Positions 1-10,990 of a DNA stretch of 64,000 nt are shown here, piece by piece; within the stretch, counting starts at the first letter, position 1; every line of letters begins with the position of its first letter. Made by a program: the position numbers and the translations under genes. Source of the DNA: Acanthacorydalis orientalis (Eukaryota; Arthropoda; Insecta; Megaloptera; Corydalidae); contig CM068322.1 of assembly GCA_034766995.1 (NCBI GenBank), forward strand, positions 35,039,439 to 35,103,438. The letters are read 5' to 3'. The notes beneath the pieces are model-generated. The model made no database searches. It was not told the origin of the DNA and saw only the letters and a list, made by a program, of their open reading frames with translations.

Positions 1-49
1 CCCCCAAAACGAATACACGAACTGAATTACTCTTCAAACCGTCCTGGTA
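1..49. mobile_element. Terminal inverted repeat of a mariner element cut by the window edge
   Basis: Bases 24-47 contain TTACTCTTCAAACC followed by a short GC-rich end and then TA (48-49). The same arrangement closes the mariner at 57502-58709, whose right end carries TTACTCTTCAAACC followed by ACCCTCG and TA. The copy here differs at a few of the last bases. Only one end lies in the window, so the element continues to the left, or this is a solo end. Orientation cannot be fixed from one inverted repeat. Confidence 0.7.
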
Positions 50-681
50 TAACTTTCTTTTTTCAGTTCGAAGAAATGAGTTAGTTAGAAGATTTTTGCT
101 TTAACAAAGATCTAAAGAAAACATTTATGAAACCATTCGATTATTCTAAACCTTACCCAATACGTTTTTACTGCGACAGCTACATTATTACTATATTAAA
201 CCGGTCTTCTGCTTAGACACACTTCAAGAAAAAGCATCTATTTCAATCATCAATGAAATATTTATAAAAACAGTCAGCTGTTATATTTATGACAAAATTC
301 AATAAAAATAAACTACCAATCAGTGTTTAAACTATAACACCGTCTCACTGACGATCGATTTCAAACAATTCTCGAAAATAACGAATACGTCCGTACAGAG
401 ATTTACGTTTAGAGGATCTCACGGATTTCTCCTCGTTTAGATCGACCGAATCGATAGGCCTATAAGGAGAGACTTGCATCTTAAATCAACAGCGCGGCGA
501 GTCTTCCTGTCTGATTTCTCTTCACTGTCGGATCACTAATAGGTTAAAAAACCGAACTAATGAAATTCACAAAAGAGAACGGGCTTGTGTGTGGCTGCGT
601 TTTATTTTCGAACATTTTAAACTTATTTAGAACCATAAAAAAGTTATTAAATTCTCTGTGCTCGATGCAGTCGATACGGAA

Positions 682-712
<31 letters not shown>

Positions 713-1013
713 GGCGATGTTAGCTTATATATAAATAAAGTAACTTATATAAAAAAAGTAAATTCTCGTATGTCAACCGCATGTTCTTTTAAAAGTTACA
801 TCGAGTTTGCGTTGTTATATGTCTACAAGGAACACACCCACATCGGGTTATTAACTGGAGCCGATTTAATGAAAGACTACGTTTTCTGAAACGCACGGGT
901 TTTGTGTACACGTGTGCGTGTGTGTGTATGTCGGAGAGAGAGATCGAGACGATGAGTTCTGTGTGAAAGAGATGAGGGAAGAAAGAAGAATACACCTTAT
1001 TGGTTCGCACACA
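50..1013. other. Unannotated AT-rich stretch with one short (TA)n
   Basis: No gene is seen. A (TA)n tract lies at about 685-712 and a short GT-rich run at 905-930. The open frames across it are short, without recognisable domains, and one of them simply reads through the (TA)n. Confidence 0.5.
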
Positions 1014-1160
1014 ACAGTAATTAAAAGAGGGAATTAGCTTTTAATTATAAAAAAATAACCCTGGCCGGCGGCGTACGGAGGGAAACTAATAAAGAAGACC
1101 TTGCGGTTGAGCCTTGGGTGGATCAATTTCGCGTGGGAAGTTATTTAATCTAATATATTG
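1014..1160. promoter_or_regulatory. Candidate conserved non-coding block
   Basis: Repeated TTAATTA-like homeodomain cores flank a GC-richer middle (CTGGCCGGCGGCG, CCTTGGGTGG). The block has no repeat similarity inside the window and no open frame, and it contrasts with the low-complexity surroundings. Such texture is typical of insect developmental enhancers. This is inference from composition only. Confidence 0.25.
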
Positions 1161-1189
1161 CGTTTACTTTTATTTCATTTTCGCCAATG

Positions 1190-1190
<1 letters not shown>

Positions 1191-1241
<51 letters not shown>
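1191..1241. repeat. (TA)n microsatellite
   Basis: About 50 bp of uninterrupted TA. Confidence 0.95.
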
Positions 1242-1242
<1 letters not shown>

Positions 1243-1640
1243 CTACAGTCTGCCTCTGTGTGTGTGTATGTTTTTTCGACCGGTGTACTATAATTGAAAT
1301 TACATTTATCAGCACGATATTCAACGTTTAATTAGTTTTGATGCATGTGACGTGTGCATTGTTATGATAAATAAATGAGTTTTTTTCTTTTCTTTTTTTT
1401 AAAAAAACAACATTTATATCGCCTGATAAATAATATTAACGAACGATTCCTTTCGCAATTAATTCAATGCATGTGTGTGTATCCGTTTGACGTTCACCGT
1501 GCGGATTTTTAAAACACTGTTCATTGTGGGAATTGCGGAATCAAAAAAAAATGTTTTATCACGAACGACAATGATTGTAATCACAGAGTTCGGGTTCGAA
1601 CTCTGAGCTAAGACATGTTCTATTCTGGAACAGGACAATT

Positions 1641-1731
1641 ACCCCCTGGACAAAAACCGACGTGTAAAAAAAACGCCGGATATTAACCTCCCGTGTAAAA
1701 ACCCACTGGACATTAATCCGCTGTGTAAGAA
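1641..1731. repeat. Three-copy ~30-bp minisatellite
   Basis: Three imperfect units follow one another (about 1641-1671, 1672-1700, 1701-1731). Each has a GGAcAttAA-like core, then CCg and GTGTAAAA. The units differ at several bases, so the array is old. It has no coding reading. Confidence 0.6.
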
Positions 1732-2739
1732 TAGTTTTTAAAAAAATTTCATCGACACAACAAACGATGGATATTAAAATTTATTTGATGAAATAAATGT
1801 TTTAAAGTAAATTTGTCAAAATCAAAATTGTGACAGAAAATCATTTGACACGACAAAATATGGATACAAATTTAAAATTATACTAACAGCTAGATAGAGA
1901 GTGGGAGAAAAATAATTTATTTTTTTTATATTTTAACACGCTGAAGATAACAGCATGTCCATCGAAATGCAAATGAACGAGAATCAAAAATGAAGAATAA
2001 TCGATTTCCCTTCTTCTATAAATAAGTTTTTTACTAGCCACAAAGTCCACAGATAGATTATTCTGATTAAATGTATATTTTTAATTGACTACTGATCGGG
2101 ACGTTTATGATTGGATTTTAAAAATTTCATTCATGAAAATGGATTCAACCACATTACAATACATTGATTTGTCTTGTTATATATTTTTCGGAACATATAA
2201 ATCTGTTTAAAGTAAAATTTCAACAATACAAATCTTCTATGCAGTATATTTTTTCTGAACATTCGAACCGCATTGTAAAAATCATTTTCTGAGTATGCTT
2301 TCTGATACTTCATCAGCATTGTACATACACATGACTCAATGTCAGATCGACAACACATTGACAATTACAAATGATTATGAATCGCATGTCCTCGAAACGT
2401 TATTAGTTATGGAAGGCTTTAATTATTTGTGGGAAAAAAAACAACTAAATCCCCGTGTGTATCGCGTCTTCCTCTTAATGATCTCTGTACGCCGTACGTT
2501 TCGCTTTATTAAGCGTGATTAATTTAATACTTAAACGTTAACGTTCTTATTCTGACTGGAAATCGTTTATCGAGTGCGTTATTCGAACACACCGCGTGTG
2601 TGTCTGTCTGTCTGTGTGTGTGTGTGTTGTATGAAAGGAATCGATACACGGTTCGTAAGATGAATTGCTTCTAATCGTCTCATTTTTCAAACGGAATATC
2701 TTGTTAGTGTACAATAATTATATTGAAAACGATTTTAAG
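1732..2739. other. Unannotated AT-rich stretch
   Basis: No gene is recognised. Two overlapping small open frames of 75-77 codons on opposite strands (2131-2364 minus, 2295-2522 plus) have no visible domain and are probably chance. A (GT)n run lies at about 2599-2628. Confidence 0.4.
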
Positions 2740-3060
2740 CTCTCATAATTTGTACGAACGTGCGCGTTTCTGCCGAAGAGTTAATTTCTCGTTTTCGTTC
2801 GAGCAACGCTAATTAGAAGCTACACATTTCGGTGTATTAATCAATATGGACGTTTAGAATTTATAATCTCGGCGAGACGATCTCGTGGAAAACTCGAATA
2901 CATCACTTTTAATTGATTTCGGCACTAGTTTTTGGTCAGGTGCTGTGTTTCTTTTTTTTGTACAGCTTATGACGCACCTCGTTCTGAAATATATCAAGAA
3001 CTAAATCTCGGACGAGTAATTGAATCGGGACGTTGTTTAATCTTCAAGCAGTTTATAGGA
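2740..3060. promoter_or_regulatory. Candidate conserved non-coding block
   Basis: This is a complex, moderately GC sequence with several TAATTA/TTAATT cores (for example near 2782, 2810 and 2910) and no repeat copies elsewhere in the window. It has no splice-bounded open frame. Cross-species conservation would decide. Confidence 0.25.
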
Positions 3061-3449
3061 AATCATGCAGTTTGGGAGAACTTTTTTATCACGCTTGAGA
3101 GAAGCTGAAAAATCTAATTGTAAATTGTTTAATTCATTTAAAAATATTCATTTAACTTTTCTACTAGGTCTATTTTTTTCATCTACTGACAAAGATTTAT
3201 TTATTCGAATCCGTATATATTATTCAAAAAAATATAATTAAGAAAAAACGTTTCACTGAAAACTGATATTAAGTAAAACATATTTTCAGTACTAAGAACT
3301 GTATCTAAAGAACTGTCAATAATTGCACTTATGTTGCCATAAAAATACGTTTTTCGATCCAAGAAAACAATTTTAGAAAAATTATCACTTATTAAACCAA
3401 TACAGGTCAGGGATTAGATTGTTTTGGAGCAAAAATCGAAACTTGAATA

Positions 3450-3660
3450 TATTGAAATTTTGACTTAGAGCCACTTAAAGATGAAATACACTGATCAGTA
3501 GCGAAATGCGTACAAGAAAGATCGAATAACGGATTACTGAACATTTTTCAACAGAAAAAAATGTATGTTTTGTGGAATCAGTGAAAAAGTCATTTGTGAA
3601 AACGAAGCATATTTTTTTTATTAAAATGATGAACAGTTATAGATGAATAATGAACGATCA
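3450..3660 (-). repeat. Dispersed family A copy
   Basis: The segment shows the family A order: a cytosine-poor leader, then GATTACTGAACATTTTT, CAGAAAAAAATG, and GTGAAAAAGTCATTTGTGAA. The same order recurs at 14241, in the 23-24 kb array and at 48060. I call the orientation with CATTTGTGAA at the right end minus by convention. Confidence 0.55.
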
Positions 3661-4169
3661 AAGTTGTTGATATAAAAAAATCTATCGAATAAATATTAAA
3701 TTCTATAGGCCTACTGGCGGAAAGGAAAACCGAACAAAGATTTCATAACGTTCGAAAAATCTTTCAAATCGATCCGAAACGAACGACCCGAACCAAACCG
3801 ATTAATAAGACTATCCGTTTCAATTATAAACGAAATCCACTTCTCATTATCGCATTCTTCGTTATTGATGTACGCGTATCACAAGTAACAGGCCACATGT
3901 ACACACACACACACAATCGACATACCTGGACGGATTGAAATTTGATAAATCCTCTAAGAATCGCACCATTTGAAATCTCGTGCATCTCGTTAAGAAAAAT
4001 GTCGTGCGATCGAGTTCAGTGCGTTGGAACGTGTTTGAATGTCAAATAGAAATCGTTCTCAACATTCGCATTAATTAATTCGACATTATCAGTAAATTAA
4101 TGTGTATTCTGTCCGCTGTTCATAAATGGTTAATATCAATCGGGTTTCTATTATTTATGTTATCTACAA

Positions 4170-4171
<2 letters not shown>
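3661..4171. other. Unannotated stretch before the first large (TA)n
   Basis: It holds a short (CA)n at about 3900-3915 and otherwise plain sequence. No open frame or repeat was recognised. Confidence 0.4.

Positions 4172-4244
<73 letters not shown>
4172..4244. repeat. (TA)n microsatellite
   Basis: About 72 bp of uninterrupted TA. The Tyr-Ile open frames over it are artefacts. Confidence 0.95.
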
Positions 4245-4245
<1 letters not shown>

Positions 4246-4309
4246 CGATTACATTACTATGTATCTGATAATAATTATATAGGTATAAAGGTTTCAAAAA
4301 ATATGTTGT

Positions 4310-4412
4310 TTCATTCGACTGCATGTACAGGCTTATAATTGAGAAGTGGGCGAGTATATCGGGGGGGGGGGGGGGGGGTGTCAAATCGAGCAGGAAGCGA
4401 AGCCCTTTATTT
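4310..4412. repeat. Repeat E copy 1 with an 18-G run
   Basis: It begins TTTCATTCG and continues with GCTTATAATTGAGAAGTGGG, then CGAG. A run of 18 G (4361-4378) interrupts it before GAGCAGGAAGCGAAGCCC. Repeat E copy 2 (5397-5475) has the same order without the G run, but with a clean AGCGCAACGAGC palindrome-like core and GGGGGCGAAGCCCC. Both copies lead directly into (TA)n. The G run looks like a later expansion. Confidence 0.75.
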
Positions 4413-4417
4413 TTATA

Positions 4418-4473
4418 TCTATATATATATGTGTGTGTGTGTATATATATATATGTATATATGTATATGCATA

Positions 4474-4525
<52 letters not shown>

Positions 4526-4529
4526 CACA
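4418..4529. repeat. Compound TA/TG/GTAT microsatellite
   Basis: Mixed TA, TG and TATG repeats about 110 bp long, directly downstream of repeat E copy 1. Confidence 0.9.
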
Positions 4530-4534
4530 TGTAA

Positions 4535-4800
4535 AATCAGAATTATCCACAAAAAATTTCGATGACGGCACTTATTTATTTATGATGTTGCGGTTTCATG
4601 GTACCCAAATATGTTTATCTCATATACAAAACAGCAATGTTGCAATCTATCTGCGATAATGATTATATAAACATATATCTTTCTTTGCGTATGTATATAA
4701 ATATAACATATATATATATATAATCAAAATTATCCACCAAACACTTTATAAAATAACATGTTGCAAAAAATAATCTATCTGCACGATTATTTATGTTATC
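4535..4800. repeat. Diverged duplicate pair (repeat F)
   Basis: Two segments (about 4535-4675 and 4720-4800) share ATCARAATTATCCAC near the start, then GTTGCAA, then ATCTATCTGC and GATTAT. A short TA run (about 4710-4722) separates them. The second copy is shorter. The arrangement suggests local duplication along with the neighbouring (TA)n. Confidence 0.55.
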
Positions 4801-4818
4801 ATTATTATATTCTTTATC

Positions 4819-4821
<3 letters not shown>

Positions 4822-4882
<61 letters not shown>
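4822..4882. repeat. (TA)n microsatellite, left flank of the LINE fragment
   Basis: About 60 bp of TA ending exactly where LINE coding sequence begins. Confidence 0.95.
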
Positions 4883-4884
<2 letters not shown>

Positions 4885-5317
4885 CCAGTCCTTACCTACG
4901 GCAATGAAACATGGATGCTTAACGCCAAAATAGTTCCAAGACTCCAAACAACACAACGTAGTATGGAAAGATGCATGTTGGGAATAACAAGAAGAGATAG
5001 AAAGAGAATAGAACGGATACGAAAACAAACAGGAGTAATAGATATAATAAGAGGCGAAAAGAGTCCGAAATGGAAATATGCGGGACATGTCGCGAGTAGA
5101 GAAGACAACCGATGGACAAGCGAAATTACTGACTGGGAACCAAGGAATATGAAAAGACCCAGATAGAGACCAATGAAACGGATGGGATAAGGATATTAAA
5201 AACTTTCTTGGAAATCTGTGGAAAAGAGAGGCACTCAGTCGAACAAAATGGAAAATCATGAAGAGGCCTTGGATTAGAGGCAGTGGATTAACAGAGGCTG
5301 AAGATGATGATGATGAT
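4883..5317 (+). pseudogene. 3' tail of an RTE-like non-LTR retrotransposon (reverse transcriptase C-terminus)
   Basis: The translation from about 4885 reads PVLTYGNETW, then RSMERCMLGI, KYAGHVASREDNRW and EITDWEPR. This order is typical of the C-terminal region of RTE-like endonuclease/reverse transcriptases, downstream of the catalytic fingers. An in-frame stop falls near 5163. After a frame change the decayed frame continues as WKREALSRTKW to about 5300. The copy ends in (GAT)n at 5302-5317, a 3' end common in RTE-like elements. The endonuclease and catalytic RT motifs are missing, so this is a 5'-truncated, inactive insertion. (TA)n abuts both ends, so the target was probably a TA microsatellite. 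Confidence 0.85.
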
Positions 5318-5396
5318 TATATATATATATACAAATCCATGACATCGACTTATTATTTGAAACGTGACTTCTACAACCCAGATATTTTTATTGTTT

Positions 5397-5475
5397 TTTC
5401 ATTCGGTACATGTGCATGCTTATAATTGACAAGTGGGCGAGCGCAACGAGCAGGGGGCGAAGCCCCTTAGTTATA
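5397..5475. repeat. Repeat E copy 2
   Basis: It matches repeat E copy 1 at 4310-4412 (TTTCATTCG, GCTTATAATTGA, AAGTGGGCGAG) and preserves a GCGAGCGCAACGAGC core followed by GGGGGCGAAGCCCC, itself a near-perfect hairpin. It is followed by (TA)n. Together the two copies bracket a ~1 kb segment containing the RTE tail. Confidence 0.75.
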
Positions 5476-5478
5476 TAA

Positions 5479-5481
<3 letters not shown>

Positions 5482-5523
<42 letters not shown>

Positions 5524-5550
5524 TGTGTGTATGTATATATATATATATAT
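5482..5550. repeat. (TA)n with TGTG interruption
   Basis: TA from 5482 to 5520, GTTTGTGTGTATG, then TA again to about 5550. Confidence 0.9.
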
Positions 5551-5639
5551 GTCTAACGAACGAATAAATAAATTAAGACGGATAAATGTCCTGTGTGTGT
5601 GTGTGTGTGTAAGCTCGCGGGTGTATAAACATGTACGTG

Positions 5640-5870
5640 CGTTTATTAATCGCAAATAATAATTTTCTTGTAATTAGCGACGGAACGTAAACAGTCGCCG
5701 TGGCATTAGCTCATTAGCGATATACTTATTTTCATGCGCTTACGTCGTACGCTAATTATAAACTATTTCTAATTAATTGCTGGTTCGAAAGTGGGCCCTA
5801 ATTAAAAGGTCCGCCATCGGCTGGATAATTTATCATTGAAAACTTTTAATGAATAGAGAGGATCGTGTGT
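5640..5870. promoter_or_regulatory. Candidate conserved non-coding block
   Basis: It is dense in homeodomain-type cores (TTATTAATCG, GTAATTAG, GCTAATTATAAA, CTAATTAATTGC, CCTAATTAAAAGG) interleaved with GC-rich words (GTGGGCCC, CGCCATCGGC). There is no open frame and no repeat similarity. It is one of the best enhancer-like stretches in the window, but this rests on texture alone. Confidence 0.35.
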
Positions 5871-6164
5871 GCGTGCGTTAGCTTTTTCCTATTCCGATAC
5901 GGATTATTATACATTTATACGTTTTTTTTTTATAATTGAAACGGTTTTCTTTTCCGTCTACCGTGCGCGCCTACACACCCACACACACACACACACCGGA
6001 TCGGTTTTTAATACGTGCGACAGCATTAACGGTACAGGTGAATGAGCGAATGTGTGTGTGTGTACGCTCTCTCGTCGTAGATTTTGCCACACACACACAC
6101 ACAGCCGGTCGATTATTTATTGTAAGTGGTTTGTCGTTCGATTCGAGTACTGGGTGTGGAAATT

Positions 6165-6330
6165 AATTCTGTGCCTTTAAACTGAATCAATCGTAACACT
6201 GTTTCAATGCAAAATATTTCCTCGTCGTTCTAGGACTTTAAAGTGTCAAGTTTCACTCTTAAAAACACTATATATCTTGATCAAAAAGGTGACGTGATCT
6301 CACAAGACAGTAGTGACCTCGAAAGAACAC
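6165..6330 (+). repeat. Dispersed family B copy (5' part)
   Basis: It starts TCTGTGCCTTTAAACTGAAT and continues CAATCGTAACACTGTTT, AAAATATTT, CGTCGTTCTAGGA, then AAAAACACTATA. The same order occurs at 14366, 14668, 33394, 54290 and 62428, and inverted near 22030-22125. Confidence 0.7.
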
Positions 6331-6462
6331 AAAAAAACACAACACAAAATCACAAAAATCAGAATAATCTTTCGGTTCATTAAAAGTTAGTTTCAATTAA
6401 ACAAATGTAATTCTGTTCAAAAAAAAACTTTAATTACATATTTTAATTATCCTCTCACTTTC

Positions 6463-6481
6463 TATCTCTCTCTCTCTCTCT

Positions 6482-6531
<50 letters not shown>
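6463..6531. repeat. Compound (TC)n(TA)n
   Basis: About 20 bp of TC pass through TTTA into about 47 bp of TA. The same TC-to-TA arrangement recurs at 36623, 40893 and 61105, and inverted at 19999 and 53746. Confidence 0.9.
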
Positions 6532-6822
6532 CTGATGATTCTCGCTGAAATGATATTGATGTACCGCCTTCGGATAAAACGTAACAGTGCCGTCGCCGCG
6601 CACGAGGTGAAAACTGATAAGAGTCGAGCGTGTGGGGTGAACGAGGGTGTACATTTCAATCATGGAAATGAGTAACAGTGATCTGTGCAGGCGTGATTAC
6701 AATCCGCTGTTGTCTTTCAGGCAGGGATGAAACTAACCATCAAATTCAGTAAACTGATAATCGAGCGGCGACAGAGCGTCACACGCGACGTGCGAGACGA
6801 AACGGACGAGAGATACGGCAAC

Positions 6823-7200
<378 letters not shown>

Positions 7201-7224
7201 GATTTATTTGTCGCCACTCGGCCG

Positions 7225-7277
7225 ATTATTATTATTATTATTATTATTATCATCATGACGGTTATTATTATTATTGA
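7225..7277. repeat. (TTA)n microsatellite
   Basis: Two runs of TTA/ATT triplets separated by CATCATGACGG. Confidence 0.8.
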
Positions 7278-7739
7278 TGTCGAGTTTGTTTTTCGGTCGA
7301 CGTGATAATATAAAAGGCGTTCGTCGGACGCGGATTGCCGGCGATAAAAAAGTTTCGTGCGTCGCCCTAGATTATTTTTTGCTCGATACGTTTTTTTTCT
7401 CTCCCTCCCGCCTCTCTCGGCCAATTCTATTTATTTATTTATTTACTTATTTTCGAGAGGTCGTCGATTGAAGTCCGACGAGAGACATAATGTCTGTACT
7501 ATCAACCTATATAATATACTATTGGAAAGTTGTTCGGCGCAGGAAGATAGAACAGAAAGTTAGTGGTTGTCACTTGAATCTACAACGAGCGAGACGTTGC
7601 GGCAGATGTGAATTATTGTAAAGTACACCGACTCGACATCAATTCGGATGCATTCATCGATTTTTTTAAACGATTTTCTTAATAGAATTCACGTTCGAGT
7701 GTCCTCTCGACAGAGATCCAACACATATCAAAATATCTA

Positions 7740-8620
7740 ATGCACTTTTCAAAAACTATACAGCACAACGATATAAAAAAGAAAGTTAGTGATAATCGAT
7801 ACAAGTGAGGAATCTTTAGAAAAGTCTCGTGAAACTAACATTCTTTCCAATCAATTAAAAAGCATTCGTCAATTAATTAAATTGCATCTAATACTCGATT
7901 CGATTGAGCGTTCAGACGAATTCTCTTTTTATTCCACGCACCACAAACATTTTTTTCTGATCGGAAATATTCAATAAACGATTATAATCTGCAGATTTTT
8001 CTGCACTTTCGCATATAAGCAGGCGAATCAATAATCATTTATTGAATATTTTCGTTTACTTTTTCATTCGTTCGGTTTTTTTTTTCACTCCAAAAAACCG
8101 CATTTTTTTTCTGAACAAAAAGGTCCAATAAATGATTATTGGTCGTTTTTGATTGTTGATTAAGCGCATTACAATATAGATATCGCCGGTTTTAGTGCGC
8201 TGAGAGGTACAGAAAAATCTGATTTGTGTATTTTTATTTACATTCTTTTCTACTTTCAACGCTTTAAAGAGTGATATCATCGAAAAAAAGAAAAACGCAA
8301 AAACTAGAATCAAAAGCGATAATAAGCATGTATTGAATCTTTTTGATCAGAAAAATGTTTGTTGTTTGCCGACTGACGAAATATTTCACTTGGGAGAGCG
8401 AATTTAGTCCATTGAAATAATTTCGGAAAAGATTTCAAACGATTAAATTTAAAATTTCTGCACGCATTTTTCCCGAAATTATTTCAATTTTTCAGGACAC
8501 AATTTAGACTCTGGCTAAATTCGCTTTCACAAATCAAAATATCCAATAAACGATTATTGATTTGCTTGTTTATGTGCGAAGGTACAGAAAAATCTACAGA
8601 TTATAAACGTTTATCGAACA
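7740..8620. repeat. Cluster of family A copies in both orientations
   Basis: At least four partial copies are seen. Plus copies lie at about 7940-8000, 8060-8220 (CCAATAAATGATTATTGG then GTACAGAAAAATCTG) and 8520-8605. One minus copy lies at about 8300-8390 (TTTTGATCAGAAAAATG). The mixed orientation points to independent insertions or local inversion rather than a simple tandem array. Confidence 0.55.
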
Positions 8621-9222
8621 TTTAGATGTCTTTGGCGTTACTACACTTTATTGTTATTTCTCAATTACCGGTTTCGTCTTTTAATATTTTCACAGAACCC
8701 ATCCGAAGATATCTAGAGAAGAAACCGATACTGGAGAAAAACAATCAAAGAGCAATGACCTGAATGACAGAAAAAAGGGGAAAATATTTTTAAATAATAT
8801 TATTTGTGGATTAAGTGATGAAAAAATGATTCACTTGTAGAAATAAATTCAGTCACATTATCAGAACAGTAAGTCTAGTCATTTATACTAAAAACAAATT
8901 AATTCGATACTAAAGCAGATCGTATTATACATACTCTCTTTTATAACGAAATACCTGTGTTAATCGATGAGATGTTTTCGTAGATCATCGCAAACAGCCA
9001 CGAATACAGAGAACAGGGCTAAAACAAGGCATGCACTGGTTATAGAGGTGCAGGACCTGTCGGTATGGTCACAACGTTCGCGGCTACCGATATTCAAGTC
9101 TGAGAAATAACTGGGTTTTTTTTTTTGAACAAAAAATCGACTACGAACATGCTTCAGAGTATTTCTCACAATTAAAAAAAAAATACAATTCGAGCAAACA
9201 CCAAAGAGCAAGCACAAAACGT
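8621..9222. other. Unannotated stretch
   Basis: No gene is seen. The minus open frame at 8960-9262 (100 codons) has two hydrophobic runs but no recognised domain and no conserved neighbour, so I do not call it. Confidence 0.35.
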
Positions 9223-9615
9223 ATGCAATACACAAATTCTCCCGGTGCAGTGAAAAAAACAAAAAAAAACTGTAATCATCTCGTCAACACTTTAATTGCA
9301 GAACACGTTGAACGTTTCCGAACTTTAATTTCGCGTGCGGAACGAGAACGCTCGTCCGGCATGTTACGCGTGCGGGTTCGAACCCGTCGCCGTGGAGTCG
9401 GCACGACAGGGCAACGACAACGACGACGGACGCGTCGTAAATTTCGAATTCGATACACAGCGGAGCGAGCGACTTTAAAGTCGAACCCGACTCACTCGAA
9501 AAAGCGCTCCCGCACGCCGACCGTTTTATATTATTCGCCGGAGCAGAAGGGCTCGTTCTCCCTCGCCGGCGGCCCCTCGCCCCCCGATCCGACGAACTAC
9601 CGTACGACTCATTAG
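9223..9615 (+). other. CpG-rich open stretch of uncertain meaning
   Basis: An open frame of 130 codons runs across a CpG-rich patch (9330-9600) and gives an Arg-rich product without a recognised domain. CpG-rich DNA lengthens frames by removing stops, so the frame alone is weak evidence. Part of it could be a 5' UTR or an unrecognised exon. Confidence 0.2.
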
Positions 9616-9891
9616 TTCGCGTTCAAACTTTGTTGGTAATTAATTTTTTAATGGTGTTAATCAGCTAAGTAGACGAGTAATAAATCAATTGTACGAGCTA
9701 TTTTAGTTTTCTAATTAAGGAATATAACAAGAACAGAACTTGCGAACCAATAACGTTGATTGGAACAACTGATGAATGGGAGAGGAAGTCTCTTTTTTTT
9801 GTATGCGCGCTGCGGATAGGCGTATTGAAGAACGATTATGCAATTAATGTGAAATTAGTATGGCCATATACATATACACAAAACAGACACA

Positions 9892-10012
9892 TATATATAT
9901 ATATATAATAGAAAAAATAGTACAAAAATAACAACCTCTACAAGATATAAATAACTTTTAATGAAAATTTTAATTAGATTGCTTATTTTTCAGGTGTACC
10001 GCATGTGTGTGT

Positions 10013-10044
<32 letters not shown>
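9892..10044. repeat. Two short (TA)n tracts
   Basis: TA lies at 9892-9907 and 10015-10044, the second following a short GT run and lying 20 bp from a mariner end. Confidence 0.9.
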
Positions 10045-10052
<8 letters not shown>

Positions 10053-10063
10053 ATGTATACACA

Positions 10064-10642
10064 TTAGGTTGGTGCAAAAATAATTGCGGTTTTTATCGTT
10101 TTAAGTTTGGCGACGATTTTTCTAGTTACCGTTATCTTCTGTTATAGTCATGCGATCCATCATTGTAAACAATGAGATTAACACTACTGTTTTCATTCTT
10201 TAGTATTGTTGGATATAATCTCTTAAATTAGTCATGCAAAAAAGCGAATCCACGCGATTTCGTCGTATGAGCATTAAATTGGGACGTAGAGCAACAGAAA
10301 CTGCTCGAAATATCGGACTTTTTTCCGGCCAAGAGTCGATTAGTGAACGTACAGCCGAACACTGATTCCAAAAAATTCGTAATTGAAACGAAAGCCTTGA
10401 GGATGAGAAGGGTTGTGGACACGTCTTTCAGATATAGACAAATAGTAATTTAAGAACTGTTATTGAAGCGGACCCAGAGGAGGTGGAAGAACTCAACGTT
10501 GATCTTTCAACAGTTGTTCGACATTTGAGCCTAACTGGATGTAGAAAAAAGCTGAATAAATGGGCGCCGTGTGGACTCTAAACGAAAATCAAGCGATCCG
10601 GCGATACGAAGTCTACTCTGCGCTTCTTTTGCATCTACGAAA
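10064..10642 (+). pseudogene. 5' half of a cecropia-type mariner with decayed transposase
   Basis: The left inverted repeat begins TTAGGTTGGTGCAAAAATAA and continues TTGCGGTTTTT, the classic cecropia/Hsmar1-type mariner terminus. From about 10233 the broken frame reads LGRRATETARNI, SERTAEHWFQKFRN, then EADPEE, EELNVDLSTVVRHLS, KKLNKWAP and RRYEVYSALLL. These are the paired helix-turn-helix region and the linker of the transposase. Stops and frame changes occur (for example near 10384 and 10439). Similarity ends just after RRYEVYSALLL, before the first catalytic Asp, and family-A-like repeats begin there. The catalytic domain and the right end are missing, and no TA duplication is visible at the left. 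The element is inactive. Confidence 0.9.
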
Positions 10643-10659
10643 ATTATCACATTCATGAT

Positions 10660-10990
10660 AACATTTTTGATCAGAAAATTGAAAAAATTAAAGGATAAAC
10701 GTATCAACGAACGAATCTGAAGTGAAAAAGTAACAAAATGTATCAAAATTGGTTGAAAAGTTGCACGGATGAATTTTCCGGACGCAAAAATACAGAAATG
10801 TTCTCCTGAAAATGATGCCATTTCTGATCATAAAATTGTAAAAAAAAAATCAACGGAAAGATGTATCAACGAACGAATTTGAAGCTCAAAAGATCTGTTG
10901 ACAGTTTGCATAACTATTTTTATAAAGCTAAGGTACAGGAATATTCCAAAGGTGATGGCATTTTTGATAATTTTTTATGGTTGTTGCGCC
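10660..10990. repeat. Short tandem array related to family A (~150 bp units)
   Basis: GATCAGAAAATTG at 10669 and GATCATAAAATTG at 10826 each lead into GTATCAACGAACGAATYTGAAG. A third partial start occurs near 10965. The period is about 140-157 bp. The array directly abuts the truncated mariner. Confidence 0.55.

Noticed and set aside
1583..1602. tRNA T-arm-like GGGTTCGAACTC
   Set aside because: It is a small palindrome; no A box, anticodon stem or acceptor pairing is found around it.
4100..4659. Open frames of 60-130 codons over (TA)n and (CA)n tracts here and throughout the window
   Set aside because: They translate to Tyr-Ile, His-Thr or Val-Cys repeats on both strands at once, which is the signature of microsatellites, not genes.
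8960..9262. Minus-strand 100-codon frame with hydrophobic stretches
   Set aside because: No recognisable domain and composition expected from T/A-rich codons.
9374..9388. tRNA B-box-like GGGTTCGAACCC
   Set aside because: Self-complementary word in a CpG-rich patch without cloverleaf partners.
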